Shown here: positions 42,622 through 49,551 of the stretch, piece by piece
Position numbering within the stretch: position 1 is the stretch's first letter
How the letters are laid out: every line of letters starts with the position of its first letter
Notes under the pieces: model-generated
Told to the model about the DNA's origin: nothing
The model's database searches: none
Seen by the model: only the letters and a program-made list of their open reading frames with translations
Program-made: the position numbers and the translations under genes
Source: Streptomyces pyxinae
GTDB taxonomy: Bacteria > Actinomycetota > Actinomycetes > Streptomycetales > Streptomycetaceae
Direction: 5' to 3'
NCBI RefSeq assembly: GCF_024756275.1
Contig: NZ_JANUGQ010000023.1
Location: forward strand, 1 to 64,000
DNA: 64,000 bases

Positions 42622-43452
42622 TCAGCGGGTGCTGAGCGCCTGCTCGATGGTGCGCATGACCTCGTCCAGCGGCGCGTCGGTGCGGGCCACCGCCACCAGG
42701 ACATCGCCCTGGGCGCTCACCGAGGCGGCCGTCGCGGCCCGTGCCGGGGCGCCGCCCGCACGGCCCACGCCTATCCCGCTGCCGAAGGTCTTCCGGACGA
42801 TCCCGAAGGCGTGGTCGAGCTGGGCCTCCACATCGCCCCGCCCGCCCGCCCGCAGCCAGCGGCGCAGCACATGGTTGTGCGCGGTGACCACCGCCGACGC
42901 CGCCACCTCGGCCAGCAGCGGGTCGGCGTTGCCGTCGTGGTGGTCGCGCTCGTCGAAGTGACCCAGCAGATAGCGGGTGAACAGCCGCTCGTAACGGGCC
43001 ACCGAGGCGATCTCGCGCTCCCGCAGGGTCGGCACCTCACGCGTGAGCCGGTACCGCTCCACCGAGAGGGCCGGGGAGGCGGCGTACATCTTCATGACCT
43101 CTTTGATGCCCCGGCAGACCGTGTCGAGCGGGTGCTCGTGCGCCGGCGCCGCGTTCAGCACCGCCTCCGCCCGCACCAGGGTGTCGTCGTGGTCCGGGAA
43201 GATCGCCTCCTCCTTGGAGCGGAAGTGGCGGAAGAAGGTCCGCCGGGCGACCCCGGCCGCCGCCGCGATCTCGTCCACGGTGGTCGCCTCGTACCCCTTG
43301 GTGGCGAACAGCTCCATGGCCGCCGCCGCCAGTTCGCGGCGCAGCTTCAGCCGCTGGGCGGCCGCGCGGGTGCCGGCGGTGCCCTCCGGGGCGTCGGGGG
43401 GCGCGGTGGCGGCACGGGCGGGACGTCGGGCGGCATCAGCGGGCTGGGACAT
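42622..43452 (-). CDS. TetR-family transcriptional regulator, likely controller of the ccr operon
   Basis: A 276-residue regulator. The N-terminal HTH lies at about 55-85 (TVDEIAAAAGVARRTFFRHF), after an Ala/Pro-rich extension; the C-terminal ligand-binding part is of unknown specificity and could bind an acyl-CoA. It sits between the 3-hydroxyacyl-CoA dehydrogenase gene and ccr on the same strand, 200 bp from two palindromes in the ccr promoter. An ATG at 43470 is an alternative start. Regulation of ccr is inferred from position. Confidence 0.9.
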   Translation of the reverse strand: MSQPADAARRPARAATAPPDAPEGTAGTRAAAQRLKLRRELAAAAMELFATKGYEATTVDEIAAAAGVARRTFFRHFRSKEEAIFPDHDDTLVRAEAVLNAAPAHEHPLDTVCRGIKEVMKMYAASPALSVERYRLTREVPTLREREIASVARYERLFTRYLLGHFDERDHHDGNADPLLAEVAASAVVTAHNHVLRRWLRAGGRGDVEAQLDHAFGIVRKTFGSGIGVGRAGGAPARAATAASVSAQGDVLVAVARTDAPLDEVMRTIEQALSTR

Positions 43453-43543
43453 GCCTGAAACGTACTGCATTCGAGGGTCGGGCCGCGCCCGGCGGGACGG
43501 GCCGCCCGGCGGACCGAGCAGCCCTCCCCACTCCCCGTACGCC

Positions 43544-45343
43544 TCAGCGCCTGGCATATTCGCGGAAACCGCGCCCCGTCTTGCGGCCCAGGCAGCCCGC
43601 GGCCACCAGATGCTCCAGGAGCGGCGCGGGCGCCAGACCCGGGTCGCGGAACTCCCGGTGCAGCACCTTCTCGATGGCGAGCGAGACATCGAGCCCGACC
43701 ACGTCCAGCAGCTCGAACGGGCCCATCGGATAGCCGCCGCCCAGCCGCATCGCCGCGTCGATGTCGTCCAGCGAGGCGTAGTGCTCCTGGACCATCTTGA
43801 TCGCGTTGTTGAGGTAGGGGAAGAGCAGCGCATTCACGATGAACCCGGCCCGGTCACCGCAGTCCACCGGGTGCTTGCGGATCCGCCCCGTCACCTCCCG
43901 GACGGTGGCGTGCACGTCGTCGGAGGTGAGCACGGTACGCACCACCTCGACCAGCTTCATGGCCGGCGCCGGGTTGAAGAAGTGCATCCCGATCACGTCC
44001 GCCGGGCGGGAGGTGGCCCGGGCGCAGGCGATCACCGGCAGCGAGGAGGTGGTGGTGGCGAGGATCGCGCCGGGCCGGCACACCTTGTCCAGGGTGGCGA
44101 ACAGCTCCCGCTTCACCTCCAGGTCCTCGGCCACCGCCTCCAGCGCCAGGTCCACCCCGGCGAAGGCGTCCAGCGAGCCGGCCGGGGTGATCCGGGCCAG
44201 CGTCTCGTCACGCGCGGCGGCGGTCAGCCGGCCCTTGGCGACCGAGCGGTCCAGCGAGGCCGCGATCCGGGCCCGGGCCGCCTCGGCCTTCTCCGGCGAC
44301 CGGGCGGCGAGCACCACGGCGTACCCGGCCTTGGCGAAGACCTCGGCGATGCCGCTCGCCATGGTGCCGGACCCGGCCACGCCGACCGAGCGGATCTCCC
44401 GGGTGCCGCCGCCCGGGTCCGCCGCCGAACCGGGCGCCGGGACGGCCGGGGTGAGCGGGTCGGGGACCACCACCGGGCTGCCGGGGGCCTCGTAGGTGTA
44501 GAAGCCCCGGCCCGCCTTGCGGCCCGTCAGCCCGGCCTCGCTCAACTGCCGCAGGATCGGCGCGGGCGCGTGCAGCCGGTCCTGGGAGGCGGCGTACATG
44601 GCGTCGAGCACGGTCCGGGCGGTGTCGACGCCGATGAGGTCCAGCAGGGCGAGCGGGCCCATCGGCAGTCCGCAGCCCAGCCGCATCGCCGCGTCGATGT
44701 CCTCCCGGGAGGCGTACCGGGACTCGTACATCGCGGCGGCCTGGTTGAGATAGCCGAAGAGCAGCCCGTCCGCGACGAAGCCCGGCCGGTCCCCGACCGC
44801 GACCGCCTCCTTGCCCAGCTCCTGGGTGAGGGTGGTGACGGCGGCGACGGCGGCGGGCGAGGTGAGCACCGAGGAGACCACCTCCACCAGCTTCATCGCC
44901 GGGGCCGGGTTGAAGAAGTGCAGTCCGAGCACGCGCTCCGGGCGGGCCGACTCGGCGGCCAGCCGGGTCACCGAGAGCGCGTTGGTGCCGGTGGCGAGGA
45001 TGGTGTCCGGGCGGACCACGGCGTCCAGCTCGCGGAAGACCCGCTGCTTGAGCTCGTACGACTCGGGCACGACCTCGATCACCAGGTCGGCGCCGGCGGC
45101 GGCGCGCAGATCCGTGAAGACGCGGAAGCGGGAGAGGATGTCGCGCCGCTCCTCCTCGGTGATCCGTTCCCGGGCCACCGACCGGGCGGTGGTGGCGGCC
45201 AGCGCGGCGGTCGCCCGGGCGGTGGCGGCCTCGCTGATGTCGATGCCGATCACCTCGCGGCCGGCCCGGGCGAGGACTTCGGAGATACCGGCGCCCATGG
45301 TGCCGAGACCGACGACGGCGACGGTGGAGAGAGGGGTGTCCAT
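43544..45343 (-). CDS. Double 3-hydroxyacyl-CoA dehydrogenase (two fused HBD units)
   Basis: A 599-residue protein made of two complete 3-hydroxybutyryl-CoA dehydrogenase-like units in tandem. Unit 1 begins VAVVGLGTMGAGISEVLA and unit 2, near residue 315, begins VGVAGSGTMASGIAEVFA; both keep the FNPAPAMKLVEVV active-site stretch with its preceding His (GLHFFNP, GMHFFNP) and the RKxGRGFY/RKTGRGFREY end. It should reduce acetoacetyl-CoA to 3-hydroxybutyryl-CoA or the reverse, feeding crotonyl-CoA to Ccr. The ATG at 45343 has GGAGT upstream. It heads the minus-strand series of ethylmalonyl-CoA pathway genes. Confidence 0.92.
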   Translation of the reverse strand: MDTPLSTVAVVGLGTMGAGISEVLARAGREVIGIDISEAATARATAALAATTARSVARERITEEERRDILSRFRVFTDLRAAAGADLVIEVVPESYELKQRVFRELDAVVRPDTILATGTNALSVTRLAAESARPERVLGLHFFNPAPAMKLVEVVSSVLTSPAAVAAVTTLTQELGKEAVAVGDRPGFVADGLLFGYLNQAAAMYESRYASREDIDAAMRLGCGLPMGPLALLDLIGVDTARTVLDAMYAASQDRLHAPAPILRQLSEAGLTGRKAGRGFYTYEAPGSPVVVPDPLTPAVPAPGSAADPGGGTREIRSVGVAGSGTMASGIAEVFAKAGYAVVLAARSPEKAEAARARIAASLDRSVAKGRLTAAARDETLARITPAGSLDAFAGVDLALEAVAEDLEVKRELFATLDKVCRPGAILATTTSSLPVIACARATSRPADVIGMHFFNPAPAMKLVEVVRTVLTSDDVHATVREVTGRIRKHPVDCGDRAGFIVNALLFPYLNNAIKMVQEHYASLDDIDAAMRLGGGYPMGPFELLDVVGLDVSLAIEKVLHREFRDPGLAPAPLLEHLVAAGCLGRKTGRGFREYARR

Positions 45344-45908
45344 CAGGGGACTCCAGAGTGGGGTGACGACTGATGAGGGGCGCGCGGGAACCGGCCGGAG
45401 GTGCCGCGGACACGGCCCCGGCCGGCGCGTCACCCGGCATCGCGTGACGGCACGGAGCGCGTGCGGCACGGAAGGGGTGAGACGAGAACCTGGGCGGTCC
45501 GGAGCGGTCCGGGAAGAGCCGGACACACGCGGAGGGGTGACGGGTCGCGGAGCCGCGAGAGCGCGGAGCGGGGCGCCGCGCAGGCGCGGTGAAGAGGGGC
45601 GACGGACCCTGTCCCGGGGCCACGCCGTACTGCACTGCCGTACCGCACCGAGGTGCGCACTGCCGCTTTGCCGAACCGACGGCGCTCGCGGCGGCTGCGT
45701 CACCAGGCCGCCACGAGGGGAGCGGGGCCGGAGGCCCCACGGGTGTGCGGGGCGGTCGCCCCGCGACGCGGAAGACACCGCGCGGGTGTGGCCCGCCCGG
45801 GTGAATCCCGCTCATCAGAGATTAACCGGCGGGTAACGAGCGCGCCAGTCCCGGGCAATCGCCGGATTTCTGTGATCCGGCTCTCGCTCCCGCCGGATAC
45901 TGACGACC
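45344..45908. other. 565-bp divergent intergenic region
   Basis: No credible gene is visible. It separates the dehydrogenase gene (minus) from the HEAT-repeat gene (plus) and should hold both promoters, but I cannot place them with confidence. The final 100 bp is less GC-rich. A perfect 7-bp inverted repeat, GCCGGAT and ATCCGGC, lies at 45861-45881, 28 bp before the HEAT-repeat start. Confidence 0.5.
45861..45881 (+). promoter_or_regulatory. Inverted repeat upstream of the HEAT-repeat gene
   Basis: Perfect arms GCCGGAT (45861-45867) and ATCCGGC (45875-45881) flank a 7-nt centre. The 21-bp size and the position just before the ATG at 45909 suit an operator. No regulator is assigned. Confidence 0.35.
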
Positions 45909-46523
45909 ATGGACGAGACCCAGGACGAGGAGTTCCGCTCGCTCATCGACCGGCTGCGCGACGAGGCCGGCGGCTCGCCCGGCTGGGAAGGGCTCACCAC
46001 CACCGGGGACACCGAGCGGCTCGCCGGCGTCCTCACCGCGCCCGGACAGCCGCTTTGGGCGCGGGAGACGGCCGCCTTCCGGCTGGGGCTGGCCGGCGAC
46101 CGGCGGGCCTTCGAGCCGCTGGTGCTGCTCCTCAACCACCGCGATCCGGAGCGCTGTGTCTCCGCCGCCCACGCCCTCACCCGGCTCGGTGACCCGCGCA
46201 CGCCCCGCGCGGCCGCCGCGCTCGCCACCAATGAACTGCGCGTCGGCTATGCGCTGACCCCGGTACGGCTGCTCACCGCGCTGCGCGCCCCGGAGTCCGT
46301 ACCGGCGCTGATCACGGTGCTGGAACGGCGGCTGGCGGCGGTGGGCGACCCCTACTGGCGGGTGGCGCTCGCCTGCGCCGAGGGCCTGGGCGCGCTGGGG
46401 GACCCGCGCGCCCGCCCGGTGCTGCGCGCCGCCCTGCGCCACCCCCGCCTCACCCGGGCGGCCACCGAGGCGCTGGCCCGGCTGCCGGAGGAGGACGAGA
46501 GCGAGGACGCCGCGTCGGAGTGA
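45909..46523 (+). CDS. HEAT-repeat protein
   Basis: A 204-residue protein made of short paired helices of the HEAT/PBS-lyase type, for example RRAFEPLVLLLNHRDPERCV, APESVPALITVL and DPRARPVLRAALRHPRLTRA. The N-terminus and C-terminus are acidic. Such proteins are binding scaffolds; no enzyme active site is visible and the partner is unknown. There is no clear ribosome binding site. Confidence 0.82.
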   Translation: MDETQDEEFRSLIDRLRDEAGGSPGWEGLTTTGDTERLAGVLTAPGQPLWARETAAFRLGLAGDRRAFEPLVLLLNHRDPERCVSAAHALTRLGDPRTPRAAAALATNELRVGYALTPVRLLTALRAPESVPALITVLERRLAAVGDPYWRVALACAEGLGALGDPRARPVLRAALRHPRLTRAATEALARLPEEDESEDAASE

Positions 46524-46715
46524 GCGGCCGGCACCCGGGGGAGGCGGGGCCGGACCGGACCGGGCCCCGGGCCGATGCCCGGGGGTCGGGCCGGCGCCCG
46601 GCGGCGGGTGCGCCGTACAGGGGCCGGTCCGGGTCGGCGCTCGGCGGCGGACGCGGACCGGCTCGGGCCGCGGGAGCGGGTGTGACGGGACCGGACCGGC
46701 GTGGCGTCCGGAGCG

Positions 46716-46880
46716 GGTGTGACTCGATCGGGCGCGGGGGCGGGTACGACCGGATCGGGCGCGGGAGCGGTGGCGACCGCACCGGAGCGGGTGTGACCGC
46801 ACCGGTACCCGCGTCCGGAGCGGGTGCCACCGGATCGGGCGCGGCGGCGGGTGGCACTGGACCGGGCCCGGGTCCGGGTG
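46716..46880. repeat. Degenerate minisatellite in the convergent region after the HEAT-repeat gene
   Basis: About six imperfect copies of a 20-33 bp unit of the form GCGGGTG..ACCGGATCGGGCGCGG lie between the convergent HEAT-repeat and RidA genes. The rest of 46524-46901 is GC-rich and holds no gene that I can support. Confidence 0.55.
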
Positions 46881-46901
46881 TCCGGCAGGCGCGCGGGGTC
46901 G

Positions 46902-47324
46902 CTACAGCGGCCGGGGTCCCTCCGGGAGGACGGCGAACGCCTCGATCTCCAGCAGCAGTTCCGGCCGGGCCAGCGCTGTTACCCGGACGGCGGAACCGGC
47001 CGGCGGGTGCGCCGGGTCGATCACCGCGTCCCGCGCCGCCCGCACCGCCGGCAGATGGGCCGCGTCGGTGACGTAGTACGTCAGCTTGATCACGTCATCG
47101 AAACCGGCGCCCGCCGCCGCCAGGCAGCGGGCGAGGTTGGCGAAGATCTGCCCCGCCTGGGCCGCCGGGTCGCCCGCGCCGACCGGCCGACCCGCCTCGT
47201 CCAGGGCGGTCTGGCCGGATATCGCGATGAACCGGCCGCTGCCCCAGACGACATGGCTGTGGCCGTCGCCGGGGGCGATGCCCTCGGGCGCGCGCACATG
47301 GGTGAGGTGGGTGGGCGGAGTCAT
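46902..47324 (-). CDS. RidA-family protein (YjgF/YER057c/UK114)
   Basis: A 140-residue RidA-like protein with the FIAISGQTALDEAGRPVG strand region, the DVIKLTYYVTD helix-strand segment and the C-terminal ALARPELLLEIEAFAVLP. The Arg that binds the imine carboxylate in true RidA proteins is often in an R-x-A-V context near here (SAVRVTALARPE). It may deaminate reactive enamine intermediates. The start at 47324 is nine bases after GGGAGAGG; an ATG at 47333 is too close to it. Confidence 0.88.
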   Translation of the reverse strand: MTPPTHLTHVRAPEGIAPGDGHSHVVWGSGRFIAISGQTALDEAGRPVGAGDPAAQAGQIFANLARCLAAAGAGFDDVIKLTYYVTDAAHLPAVRAARDAVIDPAHPPAGSAVRVTALARPELLLEIEAFAVLPEGPRPL

Positions 47325-47409
47325 GACGGACATCCTCTCCCATACCGCCGGCAATCCCGTACGGCGCCGGGCGCGCGGGGATCCTCCGGCCTCCCGTCCC
47401 GGAGCAGGC

Positions 47410-48477
47410 CTAGAGCAGCGTGAGCTGGGTCGGCCCGGCCGGTTCCGGCTCCTGGCCCCCGGCACCGGCACCACCGGTGCCTCCGGCTGCCGGACCGGGT
47501 GCCGGGTGGCGGGCCGCGCCCCGCCGGGCGGGACCGATGCCGAACTCGTCGGCCAGCTCGTGCACCTGACGGGTGATGCGCCGCTGGTACCAGGTGGGGG
47601 CGTAGGAGCCGCCCGCGTACAGCCGCTCGTACCGCGCCACCAGATACGGGTGGTGGCGCCCCAGCCAGGCCATGAACCACTCCCGCGCCCCGGGCCGCAG
47701 ATGGAGCACCAGCGGTGTGACCGAGGTCGCACCGGCGGCGGCGATCGCCCGGACGGTCTCCCGCAACTGCTCGGGACGGTCGCCGAGGAACGGCACCACC
47801 GGCGCCATCAGCACCCCGATCCCGAAGCCGTGGTCGGTGAGGGCCCGTACGACGTCCAGCCGGCGCTCCGGGGAGGGGGTGCCCGGCTCGACCGTCCGCC
47901 ACAGCTCCGGGTCGGTGAAGCCCACCGAGACCGAGACCCCCACCTCGGTCACCCCGGCGGCCCGGACCAGGAGGTCCAGATCGCGCAGGATCAGCGTGCC
48001 CTTGGTGAGGACCGAGAACGGGTTGGCGTGTTCGGTGAGCGCGCCGATGATGCCGGGCATCAGCCGGTACCGGCCCTCGGCCCGCTGGTAGCAGTCGACA
48101 TTGGTGCCCATGGCGATGTGCTCGCCGTGCCAGCCGGGCGCCGCCAGCCGCCGGCGGAGCAGCTCCGGGGCGTTGACCTTCACCACGATCTGCGAGTCGA
48201 AGCCGAGCCCGGTGTCCAGGTCCAGATAGCCGTGCGTCCGGCGCGCGAAGCAGTAGACGCAGGCGTGGGTGCAGCCCCGGTAGGGGTTGACCGTCCAGGT
48301 GAACGGGACCCGGGACGCGCCCGGCACCCGGTTCACGATCGAGCGGGCCCGGACCTCGTGGAAGGTGACGCCCCGGAACTCGGGGGTGTCGAAGGTGCGG
48401 GTGGTGACCGTCTCCGCGTCGAACAGGGCGGGAACGGCGGGGGCGGCCGGGTGGTCGCTCAGGTTGTCCCAGCGCAT
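47410..48477 (-). CDS. Radical SAM protein, Rv2578c/SplB-like family
   Basis: A 355-residue radical SAM enzyme. The cluster motif CTHACVYC (CxxxCxxC) follows NPYRGC. TLILRDLDLL and VSVSVGFTDPELW are typical of the Rv2578c family. The reaction is unknown; the resemblance to spore photoproduct lyase and a LexA-type box 35 bp upstream suggest a link to DNA damage. The C-terminal 40 residues are Gly/Pro/Ala-rich. The start at 48477 follows GAGGAGG. Confidence 0.9.
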   Translation of the reverse strand: MRWDNLSDHPAAPAVPALFDAETVTTRTFDTPEFRGVTFHEVRARSIVNRVPGASRVPFTWTVNPYRGCTHACVYCFARRTHGYLDLDTGLGFDSQIVVKVNAPELLRRRLAAPGWHGEHIAMGTNVDCYQRAEGRYRLMPGIIGALTEHANPFSVLTKGTLILRDLDLLVRAAGVTEVGVSVSVGFTDPELWRTVEPGTPSPERRLDVVRALTDHGFGIGVLMAPVVPFLGDRPEQLRETVRAIAAAGATSVTPLVLHLRPGAREWFMAWLGRHHPYLVARYERLYAGGSYAPTWYQRRITRQVHELADEFGIGPARRGAARHPAPGPAAGGTGGAGAGGQEPEPAGPTQLTLL

Positions 48478-48505
48478 GGACGCCTCCTCGGTGGTGCGGA
48501 GCGCC

Positions 48506-48523
48506 AGAATAGAACAAACGTTC
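48506..48523 (-). promoter_or_regulatory. LexA-type SOS box and -10 element upstream of the radical SAM gene
   Basis: GAACGTTTGTTC on the minus strand (48523-48512) matches the GAAC-N4-GTTC core of Gram-positive LexA boxes. It is followed directly by TATTCT (48511-48506), a good -10 element. Repression by LexA and induction by DNA damage are predicted. Confidence 0.6.
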
Positions 48524-48683
48524 CCATGATCGCTTGGGCCGCGCCCGGAGCGCGCCGCCGGGCCGGCCCGGCGGCCGGGTGCGTCCGGTCGGCCGGACCC
48601 GGATTTGGGCCGCCCGGGCCCGGGTGGTTGGCTGGTGCCCCACCCCGGGGAACGGCCCGGGAACGAGCGCTGGAGGACAGGGC

Positions 48684-49127
48684 ATGGCGCAGGTCGAGGC
48701 CACGACGGAGCGGGTCATCGGGGCGGACGCGGAGAAGGTGTTCGACGCCCTCGCCGACTACCGGGGCACCCGTGCGAAGCTGCTGCCCGAGCACTTCAGC
48801 GAGTACGAGGTGCGCGAGGGCGGCGACGGCGAGGGCACCCTGGTGCACTGGAAGCTCCAGGCCACCAGCAAGCGCGTCCGGGACTGTCTGCTGGAGGTGT
48901 CGGAGCCGACCGACGGCCAGCTCGTGGAGAAGGACCGCAACTCCTCCATGGTCACCACCTGGACCGTCACCCCGGCCGGCACCGGCCGCTCCCGGGTCGT
49001 CGTCACCACCGTCTGGAACGGCGCCGGCGGCATCGGCGGCTTCTTCGAGAAGACCTTCGCGCCCAAGGGCCTCGGCCGCATCTACGACGCGGTGCTGGCC
49101 AAGCTCGCCGCCGAGACGGAGCAGTAA
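48684..49127 (+). CDS. SRPBCC-family (START-like) protein
   Basis: A 147-residue single-domain protein with the helix-grip pattern of the SRPBCC superfamily: VEATTERVIGADAEKVFDAL at the start, and the long C-terminal helix KGLGRIYDAVLAKLAAE. These proteins bind small hydrophobic ligands or act as cyclases; no catalytic residues can be assigned. The ATG at 48684 follows GGAGGACAGG. It is divergent from the radical SAM gene. Confidence 0.85.
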   Translation: MAQVEATTERVIGADAEKVFDALADYRGTRAKLLPEHFSEYEVREGGDGEGTLVHWKLQATSKRVRDCLLEVSEPTDGQLVEKDRNSSMVTTWTVTPAGTGRSRVVVTTVWNGAGGIGGFFEKTFAPKGLGRIYDAVLAKLAAETEQ

Positions 49128-49551
49128 CCGGACGTACGGAAGGGCGGCGGGGCGGGCCCGGGCCGCCGGGCCCCCCCCCCCGCGTCCGGCGGCGGATTCG
49201 CCGGACGGCCCGCCCGGACGCGCCTGGCCCCGGACGGCCGGCGTCCGGGGGGGCGGTTCCCGTCGCCGGATGGTCCGGAGCGGCACCCGGCCCGTCCCGC
49301 AGATCACCGATTCGGGTGGTCTTCCGGCCCGGTTCCACGGTCGGCGGACCCCCGGCCGGTATGCCGGGCCCCGGGGATAACGCCTGTTCGGCGCCGGATG
49401 CCTGGTCCCGCCGGCGCCCCGTCACCCCCGGAAGGCCCCGCGTTCCCCGCCTTGCCCCGCTTGCTCCCGCTCGGCGCCCGATGCGAAGAATGACGCCGCG
49501 TCACGCCGACCGACGGGCGCGGTGCGGGCGCGCGGCGAGGGGAGCGGTTTC
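49128..49551. other. 424-bp intergenic region with a C11 homopolymer
   Basis: No gene can be supported. A run of eleven C residues lies at 49171-49181, after a GC-rich stretch that may form a terminator for the SRPBCC gene. The 3' part should hold the promoter of the exporter gene. The homopolymer is a likely site of length variation or sequencing error. Confidence 0.6.
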
